A DNA stretch of 8,664 nt from positions 1-8,664 of the forward strand of contig JAFVDC010000191.1 of the NCBI GenBank assembly GCA_017478685.1, written 5' to 3'. Positions 1-7,379 of the stretch are shown in pieces. How positions within the stretch are numbered: position 1 is the first letter of the stretch; the number at the start of each line of letters is the position of its first letter. Origin of the DNA: Bacteroidales bacterium (GTDB lineage Bacteria; Bacteroidota; Bacteroidia; Bacteroidales; UBA932). Both the position numbers and the translations under genes were made by a program. Under the pieces are notes generated by a model that was not told where the DNA came from, did no database searches, and saw nothing but the letters and a program-made list of their open reading frames with translations.

Positions 1-1007
1 AGATAATGCTTCCCGGAGACTATATCGCAATGCGCCTCACGGGAAATGTCTGCACAACTGTAAGCGGCCTCTCCGAAGGCATTTTCTGGGATTTCAAGGC
101 AAACGCCCCTTCAAGGGAACTGCTTGGTTACTTCGGCTTTGATGAGACCATCCTTCCTCAGCGGAATCCCACCTTCGGCATTCAGGGCACCCTTACAAAG
201 GCTGCGGCCGAAGCCCTTGGCCTGCCGGAAGGCATCCCCGTTACTTACCGTGCCGGAGACCAGCCCAACAACGCCCTCAGCCTCAATGTGTTCAATCCCG
301 GGGAAATTGCCTCTACCGCAGGCACTTCCGGAGTTGTATACGGCGTCATCGGGGAGGTCAATTATGACCCCAGGTCCCGCGTGAACACCTTCGCGCATGT
401 CAATCACAGCGCGGAGAATCCCCGCCTGGGAGTGCTCCTTTGCATAAACGGCACGGGCATACTCAACTCCTGGATACGCCGCAACGTGGCTCCGGAGGGC
501 ATTTCCTATGTCCGGATGAACGAGATGGCGGCTGGGGTTCCCATAGGCTCGGAAGGCGTTTCCATCCTCCCCTTCGGCAACGGTGCCGAACGCATGCTTT
601 GCAATGAGGATACCGGATGCAGCGTCCACGGAGTGAACTTCAACCGCCACGGCAGGGCCCACCTCATGAGGGCCGCCCAGGAAGGAATTGTGTTCTCCTT
701 CCAGTACGGCATTGAAATCATGCAGCAGATGGGCCTCAAGGTGGACAAGATCCACGCAGGCCTTGCCAACATGTTCCAGAGCTCCATTTTCCGGGAAACC
801 CTTGCGGGAGTTTCCGGCGCCACCATAGAACTCTACAACACGGACGGTTCCGTAGGCGCCGCCAAAGGCGCTGGTATGGGCGCGGGAATCTACAAGGACA
901 ACCGTGAGGCATTCTCCACCCTGGAAAGGCTGGAGGTCATCACTCCCCAGAATGAGAGCCTGTATAGGGAGGCATATGAACGTTGGAAATCATATTTAAC
1001 ACTATAA
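1..1007 (+). CDS. xylB: Xylulokinase, 3' part (5' end outside window)
   Basis: FGGY-family sugar kinase that phosphorylates D-xylulose with ATP to xylulose 5-phosphate in the cytoplasm. The frame is open from the first full codon at base 3 to TAA at 1005-1007, about 334 codons. Compared with the usual 480-500 residues, roughly the first 150-165 are missing, so the ATG at 6 is an internal Met, not the start. Counting from that Met, the GDQ motif at 84-86 carries the expected catalytic Asp (D85). TAGTSGV (105-111) matches the ATP-site loop that follows it in the family. The C-terminal nucleotide-binding stretch reads HAGLANMF (250-257) and DGSVGAAKGAG (280-290). The first replaces the glycine-rich GGGA form of E. 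coli XylB; I recall this variant from Bacteroides homologues. The neighbouring xylA supports xylulose rather than another FGGY substrate. It ends 3 nt before xylA. Confidence 0.93.
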   Translation, partial: IMLPGDYIAMRLTGNVCTTVSGLSEGIFWDFKANAPSRELLGYFGFDETILPQRNPTFGIQGTLTKAAAEALGLPEGIPVTYRAGDQPNNALSLNVFNPGEIASTAGTSGVVYGVIGEVNYDPRSRVNTFAHVNHSAENPRLGVLLCINGTGILNSWIRRNVAPEGISYVRMNEMAAGVPIGSEGVSILPFGNGAERMLCNEDTGCSVHGVNFNRHGRAHLMRAAQEGIVFSFQYGIEIMQQMGLKVDKIHAGLANMFQSSIFRETLAGVSGATIELYNTDGSVGAAKGAGMGAGIYKDNREAFSTLERLEVITPQNESLYREAYERWKSYLTL

Positions 1008-1010
1008 ACA

Positions 1011-2327
1011 ATGGCAAAAGAGTATTTCCCTACAATAGGAAAAATTCCCTTTGAGGGCACTGAGAGCAAGAATCCGCTTGCATTCCATTATTACGACGCT
1101 AACCGCATTGTCATGGGAAAACCCATGAAGGATTGGTTCAAGTTTGCAATGGCCTGGTGGCACACCCTTGGCCAGGCTTCCGCAGACCCCTTCGGCGGAC
1201 AAACCCGCAGCTATGAATGGGACAAGGGCGAATGCCCCTACTGCCGCGCCAAGGCTAAGGCCGATGCCGGTTTTGAGATAATGCAAAAGCTTGGAATAGA
1301 GTACTTCTGCTTCCACGACATTGACCTTGTAGAGGACTGCGACGACATTGCGGAGTACGAGGCCCGCATGAAGGACATCACGGACTATCTCCTTGAAAAG
1401 ATGAAGGAGACCGGCATCAAGAACCTTTGGGGCACCGCCAATGTCTTCGGCAACAAGCGCTACATGAACGGCGCAGCCACAAACCCTCAGTTCGACATCG
1501 TGGCCCGCGCAGCGGTCCAGATAAAGAATGCCATTGACGCCACCATCAAGCTTGGCGGCACCTCCTATGTGTTCTGGGGCGGCCGTGAGGGATACTATAG
1601 CCTTCTCAACACCCAGATGCAGCGTGAGAAAGACCACCTTGCAAAAATGCTGAAGGCGGCCCGCGACTATGCCCGCGCAAACGGCTTCAAGGGCACCTTC
1701 CTCATCGAGCCCAAGCCCATGGAGCCCACAAAGCACCAGTACGACGTTGACACTGAGACCGTTATCGGCTTCCTTAGGGCAAATGGCCTTGACAAGGACT
1801 TCAAGGTGAACATTGAGGTGAACCACGCAACGCTTGCCGGCCACACCTTTGAGCACGAGCTCACCGTGGCCCGCGAAAACGGCTTCCTTGGATCGATTGA
1901 CGCAAACCGCGGAGACGCCCAGAACGGCTGGGACACAGACCAGTTCCCCGTAGACCCCTATGACCTTACCCAGGCCATGATGCAGATCCTCCTCAACGGC
2001 GGATTCAAGGACGGCGGCACCAACTTCGACGCCAAGCTTCGCCGCAGCTCCACGGACCCCGAGGACATCTTCATCGCCCACATCAGTGCAATGGATGCAA
2101 TGGCTCACGCCCTCCTGAACGCTGCTGCAGTGCTTGAGGAAAGCCCTCTCTGCAAGATGGTCAAGGAGCGCTATGCAAGCTTTGACAGCGGCCTTGGAAA
2201 GAAGTTCGAAAGCGGCGAGGCCACCCTTGAAGAGCTTTACAATTATGCCAAGGCTAACGGAAATCCCGTTGCCGCTTCCGGAAAACAGGAACTCTACGAA
2301 ACCCTCCTGAACCTCTATGCAAAGTAA
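1011..2327 (+). CDS. xylA: Xylose isomerase (class II)
   Basis: Cytoplasmic TIM-barrel enzyme that interconverts D-xylose and D-xylulose using two divalent metal ions. The 438 residues match the usual class II length (E. coli XylA has 440). Expected active-site residues are present: H102 and D105 in FCFHDIDL, the [12 protein letters not shown] signature (187-198), E233 and K235 in LIEPKP, E269 and H272 in NIEVNH, D297 in SIDANRGD, D308 and D310 in GWDTDQFP, and D340 in NFDAKLRR. Each metal ligand sits one position after its E. coli equivalent. The start at 1011 gives the typical [13 protein letters not shown]-terminus; no Shine-Dalgarno is visible before it. One oddity is a CPYC motif at residues 75-78, where the Bacteroides protein, as I recall it, has DPVQ. 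The gene overlaps xylE by 11 bp, implying co-expression of isomerase and transporter. Confidence 0.98.
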   Translation: MAKEYFPTIGKIPFEGTESKNPLAFHYYDANRIVMGKPMKDWFKFAMAWWHTLGQASADPFGGQTRSYEWDKGECPYCRAKAKADAGFEIMQKLGIEYFCFHDIDLVEDCDDIAEYEARMKDITDYLLEKMKETGIKNLWGTANVFGNKRYMNGAATNPQFDIVARAAVQIKNAIDATIKLGGTSYVFWGGREGYYSLLNTQMQREKDHLAKMLKAARDYARANGFKGTFLIEPKPMEPTKHQYDVDTETVIGFLRANGLDKDFKVNIEVNHATLAGHTFEHELTVARENGFLGSIDANRGDAQNGWDTDQFPVDPYDLTQAMMQILLNGGFKDGGTNFDAKLRRSSTDPEDIFIAHISAMDAMAHALLNAAAVLEESPLCKMVKERYASFDSGLGKKFESGEATLEELYNYAKANGNPVAASGKQELYETLLNLYAK

Positions 2328-3759
2328 ACTGAGACAGGAAGGCAGCGCAGCCTACCTCATTGGAATTGTCCTTGTCGCCGTAATTGGCGGCCTGCTGTTC
2401 GGATACGACACCGCCGTCATTTCCGGTGCCGAAAAAGGACTGCAGGCGTTCTTCCAGGATGCCGACGACTTCGTTTACACCGACGCCATTCACGGCTTCA
2501 CCACTTCCAGCGCCCTGATAGGCTGTATCATAGGTGCATTCCTTTCCGGTGTCATGGCCTCCAGGCTGGGCCGAAAGAAGTCCCTGTTCATTGCGGGCAT
2601 CCTGTTCTTCCTGAGCGCCCTGGGTTCATACTACCCGGAGTTCCTCTTCTTCGAGGAAGGTGAGGCAAGCCTGAGCCTTCTTGTGGCCTTCGACTGCTAC
2701 CGCGTGCTTGGCGGCGTGGGCGTAGGACTGGCTTCGGCCCTGTGCCCCATGTACATAGCGGAGATCGCCCCTTACAAGAAACGCGGTTCCCTGGTATCCT
2801 GGAACCAGTTTGCCATCATCTTCGGCCAGCTGGTGGTATACTTTGTGAACTTCCTTATTGTCCGAAGCCATGCCTCGGACCCCGACGTTGTGGAATGGAC
2901 CAGCGAGGTAGGCTGGCGCCTGATGTTCCTCTCAGAGGCCGTCCCCGCCGGGCTTTTCGCCCTTCTTATCCTGCTGGTACCGGAAACTCCCCGTTACCTT
3001 ACCCTAAAGGGCCGCGACGAAGAGGCCATGAAGGTGCTTTCCAACATCAACGGAGAGAAGAATGCCAAGATTATCCTGGAGGAAATCAAGGCTACGGTGG
3101 ACACCAAACGGGAACACCTCTTTTCCTATGGATGGATGGTTGTCTTCATTGGATGCATGCTCAGCGTGTTCCAGCAGATCATTGGCATAAATGCAGTGCT
3201 GTACTTTGCGCCGCGCATCTTTGAATCCATGGGCGTGTCCAACAACATGCTCTTTACGGTCATAATGGGCGTGATCAATATCTCATTCACCCTGGTGGCC
3301 GTTTTCACGGTGGACAAACTGGGCCGAAAACCCCTGCTTATAACAGGCTCGCTGGGCATGGCGCTGGGCGCACTTGGTGTGGCCCTGAGCAATGTGGTGG
3401 CCCTTCCCGCCTTTGTTCCGGTTGTGAGCATCATGCTATACAGCGCATGCTTCATGTTCAGCTGGGGCCCCATCTGCTGGGTGTACATCTCTGAACTGTT
3501 CCCCAACACCATCCGCAGCCAGGCTACGGCCATTGCGGTGGCATTCCAGTGGATATTCAATTTCATAGTTTCCAGTACTTTTGTGCCCATGTACAATATG
3601 CGTCTGGGCTCTATGGGAGACAGTTTCGGCCACTTCTTTGCCTATGCCCTATATGGAGTGATCTGCCTTGTAGCGGCAGTCTTCGTGTGGCGGCTTGTCC
3701 CGGAAACCAAGGGGAAAACCCTTGAAGACATGACTAAATTCTGGAGAGAAAAGAAATGA
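2317..3759 (+). CDS. xylE: D-xylose/H+ symporter (MFS sugar porter)
   Basis: Twelve-helix inner-membrane sugar/proton symporter of the major facilitator superfamily, 480 residues (E. coli XylE has 491). Sugar-porter signatures appear in order: GYDTAVISG in helix 1, RLGRKKS (83-89), [12 protein letters not shown] (129-140), [10 protein letters not shown] (148-157), PETPRYL (222-228) before the cytoplasmic loop, QQIIGIN (286-292), DKLGRKPLL (333-341), [14 protein letters not shown] (383-396) and [12 protein letters not shown] (461-472). By alignment from memory to E. coli XylE, the proton-coupling Asp is D31, the charged network includes R129, E149, R156, E393 and R400, and xylose contacts Q164, Q286, Q287, N292, W388 and Q411 are all retained. 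Position beside xylA supports xylose as substrate, although related porters carry arabinose or glucose. The start lies inside xylA; the next Met is residue 80, so it is the only plausible ATG. No Shine-Dalgarno is seen, so coupling to xylA translation is likely. Confidence 0.93.
   Translation: MQSKLRQEGSAAYLIGIVLVAVIGGLLFGYDTAVISGAEKGLQAFFQDADDFVYTDAIHGFTTSSALIGCIIGAFLSGVMASRLGRKKSLFIAGILFFLSALGSYYPEFLFFEEGEASLSLLVAFDCYRVLGGVGVGLASALCPMYIAEIAPYKKRGSLVSWNQFAIIFGQLVVYFVNFLIVRSHASDPDVVEWTSEVGWRLMFLSEAVPAGLFALLILLVPETPRYLTLKGRDEEAMKVLSNINGEKNAKIILEEIKATVDTKREHLFSYGWMVVFIGCMLSVFQQIIGINAVLYFAPRIFESMGVSNNMLFTVIMGVINISFTLVAVFTVDKLGRKPLLITGSLGMALGALGVALSNVVALPAFVPVVSIMLYSACFMFSWGPICWVYISELFPNTIRSQATAIAVAFQWIFNFIVSSTFVPMYNMRLGSMGDSFGHFFAYALYGVICLVAAVFVWRLVPETKGKTLEDMTKFWREKK
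3743..3746 (+). promoter_or_regulatory. Shine-Dalgarno site for galM
   Basis: GGAG lies 9 nt before the galM ATG, within the last codons of xylE. It is one of only two convincing Shine-Dalgarno sites at gene starts in this window. It supports the ATG at 3756 that overlaps the xylE stop as ATGA. Confidence 0.5.
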
Positions 3760-4835
3760 AAAGGATATTTACAGTAATCTGTGCCGTCCTTGCAATTGCA
3801 GGATGCACATCAAAAAAGGAGGCTCCGTCCGTATTCACCCTCACCAATGAGGCCGGAATGGAGGTTAAAATCACCAATTACGGCGGCCGAATAATGTCAA
3901 TTGTGGTCCCGGACAAAGACGGTGTCAAGAGGGATGTAGTCCTTGGCTTTGACAAGGTGGAGGACTACTACCCGGAGAACAACCAGACAGACTTCGGTGC
4001 GGCCATCGGCAGGTATGCAAACCGCATCAACCTGGGCCTGATAACCATTGACGGAGTTACCATCCAGCTTCCTCAGAACAACTTCGGCCACTGCCTTCAC
4101 GGCGGCCCTACAGGCTGGCAGTACCAACTTTATGAGGTTGTGGAGGCCGATTCAAGCCACCTGAAACTCCTCATGAAGTCCCCGGACGGAGACAATAATT
4201 TCCCCGGGAATGTGGAGGCCTATGTTACCTACACCCTTACCCCGGATTGCGCCATTGACATTGTCTACGAGGCCACAACGGACAAGCCCACGGTGATTAA
4301 CATGACCAACCACTCCTACTTCAACCTTTCCGGAGACCCCGGGAACCACAGCATCGTGGATGATGTCCTTTATATAAACGCCTCCAATTTCACCCCGGTA
4401 GACAGCACATTCATGACAACCGGCGAAATTCGGCCCGTTGCAGGTACGCCGTTCGATTTCACGACCCCCAAGCTTATCGGCCAGGATATTGACGCCCCCT
4501 GTGAGCAAGTGAAAAACGGTCATGGATTTGACCACAACTGGTGCCTGGATACCGCAGGTGACATTTCAAAAGTGGCCTGTGAGCTATATTGCCCGGAAAC
4601 CGGAATAGACCTCAAGGTTTATACGGACGAACCCGGCGTGCAGGTTTATGCAGGCAATTTCCTTGACGGTACGGTAACAGGAAAGGGCGGCGTGGTGTAT
4701 GGTCACCGCGCGGCCGTGTGCCTTGAAACCCAGCATTATCCGGATTCCCCCAACAAGCCCCAGTGGCCTTCGGTGGTGCTCCGCCCCGGTGAAACCTATC
4801 ACAGCCATTGCATCTATGCATTCGGCCTGAAATAA
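3756..4835 (+). CDS. galM: Aldose 1-epimerase (mutarotase), lipoprotein form
   Basis: Galactose-mutarotase-family enzyme that interconverts alpha and beta anomers of aldoses. The N-terminus is a clear lipoprotein signal: MKR, a hydrophobic stretch, then lipobox IAGC with the acylated Cys at residue 17. The 359-residue protein should therefore be exported and anchored, unlike cytosolic E. coli GalM. Residues after the Cys (TSKKEAPS) lack the acidic run associated with surface export in Bacteroidota, so a periplasm-facing location is likelier. Family residues are visible: GRYANRI (85-91), H115 in LHGG, catalytic H186 in TNHSYFNL, D259 in FDHNW, and catalytic E324 in ETQHYPDSP. The start overlaps the xylE stop by 4 bp. 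The operon suggests it equilibrates xylose, or a mixture with other sugars such as arabinose or galactose, before uptake; its exact substrate cannot be read from sequence. Confidence 0.94.
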   Translation: MKRIFTVICAVLAIAGCTSKKEAPSVFTLTNEAGMEVKITNYGGRIMSIVVPDKDGVKRDVVLGFDKVEDYYPENNQTDFGAAIGRYANRINLGLITIDGVTIQLPQNNFGHCLHGGPTGWQYQLYEVVEADSSHLKLLMKSPDGDNNFPGNVEAYVTYTLTPDCAIDIVYEATTDKPTVINMTNHSYFNLSGDPGNHSIVDDVLYINASNFTPVDSTFMTTGEIRPVAGTPFDFTTPKLIGQDIDAPCEQVKNGHGFDHNWCLDTAGDISKVACELYCPETGIDLKVYTDEPGVQVYAGNFLDGTVTGKGGVVYGHRAAVCLETQHYPDSPNKPQWPSVVLRPGETYHSHCIYAFGLK

Positions 4836-4847
4836 TACTTATACAAT

Positions 4848-5699
4848 ATGAAAAAAACCAACGAAGAACTCAAGGTCATTGCAACGCAGGTCCGGAGGGA
4901 TATCCTCCGCATGGTATGCCTTGCAAAGTCCGGCCATCCGGGCGGTTCAATGTCTTCCACAGACATCCTTACGGCCCTGTACTTCAATGAGATGAAGCAG
5001 GATCCCGCTACTTGGACGCGTGACGGCAAAGGCCAGGATATGTTTATCCTGAGCGCCGGCCATATGACCCCGGTATACTATTCTGTCCTCTCCCGCGCCG
5101 GATACTTCCCGGTACAGGAGCTTGCAAGCTTCCGCCAAATGGGGACCCGCCTTCAGGGACACCCCTCTGTGAGAAAGTCTCTTCCGGGCATATTCCAGGC
5201 TTCGGGGTCCCTTGGCCAGGGACTCAGCGCCGCTGCAGGCCTTGCACTTGGAAAGAAACTGGACAAGGAGGACAACTTTGTTTTCTGCCTCTGCGGAGAC
5301 GGTGAATCAGAGGAAGGCCAGATCTGGGAAGCCGGCATGTTTGCCGTTTTCCACAAGCTTGACAACCTCATTGCCATGACCGACTGGAACGGCAAGCAGA
5401 TTGATGGCCCCGTAGACCAGGTGGCCGGAGAAGGCGACCTTGCCGCAAAATGGGAATCCTGGGGCTGGAGGGTGATTGTGGCCGATGGCCATGACTTTGA
5501 GGCCATAGAGAAGGCCTACGAGCTTGCAAAGGCCGGCAAAGGCAGCGGAGTGCCCACCATGATCCTTTGGAAAACTGAAATGGGCCATGGCGTGGACTTC
5601 ATGGCCGGAACCCACAAATGGCACGGCAGCGTTCCCAAGCCGGAGCAGCTTGAAGACGCCCTTGGACAGTTAGGTGAAACCCCTCTTGGAGATTTTTAA
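4848..5699 (+). CDS. Transketolase, N-terminal subunit
   Basis: Thiamine-diphosphate-binding half of a split transketolase, 283 residues against about 270-285 for separate N-subunits. Together with the next gene it should move two-carbon ketol units from xylulose 5-phosphate to ribose 5-phosphate or erythrose 4-phosphate. Visible motifs are SGHPGGS (28-34) with the conserved His, SAGHMTP (69-75), the ASGSLGQGLS loop (118-127), and the diphosphate/metal site starting GDGE (150-153) and closing with N181 in DWNGKQIDG. DGHD (213-216) and GHGVDFM (246-252) also match the family. The start is 12 nt after galM, has no Shine-Dalgarno, and gives the usual short N-terminus. Placing it last but one in a xylose operon fits disposal of xylulose 5-phosphate. 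Split 1-deoxyxylulose-5-phosphate synthase or dehydrogenase E1 relatives are less likely given the motifs. Confidence 0.95.
   Translation: MKKTNEELKVIATQVRRDILRMVCLAKSGHPGGSMSSTDILTALYFNEMKQDPATWTRDGKGQDMFILSAGHMTPVYYSVLSRAGYFPVQELASFRQMGTRLQGHPSVRKSLPGIFQASGSLGQGLSAAAGLALGKKLDKEDNFVFCLCGDGESEEGQIWEAGMFAVFHKLDNLIAMTDWNGKQIDGPVDQVAGEGDLAAKWESWGWRVIVADGHDFEAIEKAYELAKAGKGSGVPTMILWKTEMGHGVDFMAGTHKWHGSVPKPEQLEDALGQLGETPLGDF
5688..5691 (+). promoter_or_regulatory. Shine-Dalgarno site for the transketolase C-subunit
   Basis: GGAG sits 9 nt before the ATG at 5701 and overlaps the third-last codon (Gly) and the first base of the Asp codon of the N-subunit gene. It favours 5701 over the in-frame upstream ATG at 5674. 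It also lies just before the run of five T (5693-5697) next to the N-subunit stop. Confidence 0.5.
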
Positions 5700-5700
5700 T

Positions 5701-6651
5701 ATGAAATACACAGATACAGGAAAGAAAGACACCCGCAGCGGATTCGGCGTGGGTCTTCTCAAGGCGGGCCAGGCGGACTCCCGCGTACTCGCCCTCACCG
5801 CAGACCTGAAAGGTTCCCTCAAGATGGACGCTTTTGCGGCCGAATTCCCGGAGAGGTTCATCCAGTGCGGCATTGCCGAAGCCAACATGGTGGGCGTGGC
5901 CGCCGGCCTTGCAATCACCGGAAAGATCCCGTTCATCGGCTCTTTTGCCGAATTTGTGACCGGCCGCGTCTATGACCAGATCCGTCAGGAAGTGGCATAC
6001 GGCTGCACCAACGTGAAGATTGCATCCTCTCACGCCGGCATCACCCTTGGCGAAGACGGCGCAACCCACCAGACCATGGAGGACATAGCCCTCATGCGCG
6101 CCCTTCCCGGAATGGTGGTCCTCAACCCCTGCGACTTTAACCAGACGGTCCAGGCCACAATTGCAGCCGCAAAGTATGAGGGGCCCGTGTACCTTCGTTT
6201 CGGCCGTCCTTCAGTGCCCAATTTCACCCCTGAGGATGAGCCTTTTGTAATTGGCAAGGCCATTGTGATGAACGAGGGTGAGGACGTAACCATCTTCGCA
6301 ACCGGCCACACCGTATGGGAGGCCCTCCTTGCCGCAGACGCCCTTGAGGCCGAAGGAATCAAGGCCGAAGTCATTGACATCGCTACCATCAAGCCTCTTG
6401 ACGAGGCCGCTGTAATTGCCAGCGCTTCCAAGACGGGCGCAGTGGTTGTGGCCGAAGAACACAACATGGCTGGCGGCCTTGGAGAGGCCATTGCCGGTGT
6501 GCTCGCAGCATCTAAACCCACTCCCGTGGAGTTTGTCAACGGCGGAGACCGCTTCGGCCAGTCAGGTACGCCTGCCGCCCTTATGACAGCCTACGGACTT
6601 GACGCCGCGCATATTGCTGAGGCTGCAAAGAAAGTGCTTAAGCGGAAATAA
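5701..6651 (+). CDS. Transketolase, C-terminal subunit
   Basis: Pyrimidine-binding and C-terminal domains of the split transketolase, 316 residues, near the usual 305-320. It supplies the catalytic Glu that activates thiamine diphosphate: E60 in CGIAEANM (56-63). The family stretch [15 protein letters not shown] (110-124) follows, including H111. DCT-type C-terminal domain sequence continues through [11 protein letters not shown] to GDRFGQSG near the end. I chose the ATG at 5701 because [16 protein letters not shown] matches the usual subunit N-terminus and a GGAG lies 9 nt upstream; the in-frame ATG at 5674 would add nine residues inside the N-subunit gene. It starts 1 nt after the N-subunit stop, so equal synthesis of the two halves by coupled translation is expected. 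Its 3' end overlaps the opposing ABC ATPase gene by 14 bp. Confidence 0.95.
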   Translation: MKYTDTGKKDTRSGFGVGLLKAGQADSRVLALTADLKGSLKMDAFAAEFPERFIQCGIAEANMVGVAAGLAITGKIPFIGSFAEFVTGRVYDQIRQEVAYGCTNVKIASSHAGITLGEDGATHQTMEDIALMRALPGMVVLNPCDFNQTVQATIAAAKYEGPVYLRFGRPSVPNFTPEDEPFVIGKAIVMNEGEDVTIFATGHTVWEALLAADALEAEGIKAEVIDIATIKPLDEAAVIASASKTGAVVVAEEHNMAGGLGEAIAGVLAASKPTPVEFVNGGDRFGQSGTPAALMTAYGLDAAHIAEAAKKVLKRK

Positions 6652-7297
6652 TTACGCCGTCCTGCATGGTGCAGGTGCGGTCACATAGTGAGGCCAGGCC
6701 GGGATCATGGGTAACTATGACGATGGTCTGGCCAAGCTGTTCCCTGAGGTTGAAGAAAAGGTTGTGGATTTCCTCCTTGGTGCGGGAGTCCAGGTTGCCG
6801 GTGGGTTCATCGGCGAAGACAATGGCAGGCTTCATCTGGAGGGCGCGGGCAATTGCCACACGGGAGAGTTCACCTCCGGAGAGTTCAGAGGGCTTGTGGT
6901 CCATTCGGCCTTCAAGACCAACGGTTTTAAGGAGCTCGGAGGCTCTTTCGCGGGCTTCACGGGTGCCTTGCCCGGCAATGAGGGATGGAATCATCACGTT
7001 TTCAAGGGCGGTGAATTCCGGCAGCAGGTGGTGGGCCTGGAAAACAAAGCCTATGCGGCGGTTCCTGAAATCGGCCAGGGACTTTGAACTTAGTTTAAGG
7101 ACGTCCGTGCCGTCTATGGAAAGAGTTCCGCCGTCAGGTGTGGACAGCGTCCCGAGTATCTGGAGGAGGGTGGACTTTCCTGCACCGGAAGCACCTACAA
7201 TGGCAACTACTTCTGCCTCCGAGGCGTGGAAATCCACTCCTCTGAGGACCTGGAGGTTGCCGAATGACTTTGTTATGTTTTCCGCCTTGATGATCAT
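6638..7297 (-). CDS. lolD: ABC transporter ATP-binding protein, LolD/MacB type
   Basis: Cytoplasmic ATPase of the LolD family, 219 residues, a normal length. LolD works with LolC/LolE-type permeases to release lipoproteins from the inner membrane for transfer to the outer membrane. Seen in order: Walker [10 protein letters not shown] (35-43), Q-loop Q87 in [18 protein letters not shown], signature LSGGE (139-143), Walker B IVFADE (159-164), D-loop NLDS (168-171) and switch H197 in VTHD. The [16 protein letters not shown] stretch and ADEPTGNLD are typical of the LolD/MacB/FtsE group. The signature continues LSR where Gln before Arg is usual. No permease gene is adjacent, so LolD rather than MacB-like or another partner is inferred from similarity alone. 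The start [13 protein letters not shown] fits the family and no other early start exists. The promoter lies so close that the mRNA may be leaderless. Confidence 0.85.
   Translation of the reverse strand: MIIKAENITKSFGNLQVLRGVDFHASEAEVVAIVGASGAGKSTLLQILGTLSTPDGGTLSIDGTDVLKLSSKSLADFRNRRIGFVFQAHHLLPEFTALENVMIPSLIAGQGTREARERASELLKTVGLEGRMDHKPSELSGGELSRVAIARALQMKPAIVFADEPTGNLDSRTKEEIHNLFFNLREQLGQTIVIVTHDPGLASLCDRTCTMQDGVIISA
6657..6680. terminator. Possible 3'-end hairpin after the xylose operon
   Basis: The inverted repeat CCTGCA-tgg-TGCAGG (6661-6675) starts nine bases after the transketolase stop. CCG (6657-6659) and CGG (6678-6680) can extend it by three pairs across a small internal loop. 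No T-run follows on either strand, so it is not a standard intrinsic terminator; it might stabilise the operon mRNA 3' end. The bases are also coding sequence for the end of the opposing gene, so the repeat may be chance. Confidence 0.22.
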
Positions 7298-7301
7298 ACG
7301 G

Positions 7302-7332
7302 CAAAGTTAAGACAAATACGCGTTTTTGCAAA
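7302..7332 (-). promoter_or_regulatory. Promoter of lolD (Bacteroidota type)
   Basis: On the minus strand TTTG (7332-7329) is followed after 19 nt by TAACTTTG (7309-7302), matching the Bacteroidota consensus TTTG-N19-21-TAnnTTTG recognised by the main sigma factor. The -7 box ends only 4 nt before the lolD ATG, so the transcript is expected to begin at or within a few bases of the start codon. Confidence 0.7.
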
Positions 7333-7356
7333 ATCGGCCTAAAATGCGTAATTTTG
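7325..7356 (+). promoter_or_regulatory. Promoter of lepA (Bacteroidota type)
   Basis: TTTG (7325-7328) is followed after 20 nt by TAATTTTG (7349-7356), again the Bacteroidota pattern. Transcription should begin a few bases after 7356. This places the upstream in-frame ATG at 7344 outside the transcript and supports 7380 as the lepA start, with a leader of roughly 15-20 nt. Its -33 box directly abuts that of the lolD promoter. Confidence 0.65.
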
Positions 7357-7379
7357 GGGTTCAAAACAAGCTGCGCCTT

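Noticed and set aside
1002..2108. 368-codon open frame antisense to xylA
   Set aside because: It mirrors nearly the whole of a strongly conserved xylA, its translation has low-complexity Val/Leu/Ala/Gly character, and no family is recognisable. Codon bias of the sense gene explains it.
3576..3583. TACTTTTG, a -7-box match within xylE
   Set aside because: No TTTG lies 19-21 nt upstream and it sits in coding sequence 180 bp before galM, so an internal promoter is not supported.
4808..4990. Small frame bridging the galM-tktN junction
   Set aside because: It overlaps both genes in another frame, has no ribosome site, and encodes nothing recognisable; it is a frame shadow.
5674..5700. Upstream in-frame ATG for the transketolase C-subunit
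   Set aside because: It would add nine residues inside the N-subunit gene that do not fit the family N-terminus; the ATG at 5701 has a GGAG at good spacing.
6666..7310. 214-codon plus-strand frame opposite lolD
   Set aside because: It is the reverse of an intact ABC ATPase and shows no recognisable protein features.
7344..7379. Upstream in-frame ATG for lepA
   Set aside because: It lies between the -33 and -7 boxes of the predicted lepA promoter, so it should not be transcribed, and family alignment favours the ATG at 7380.
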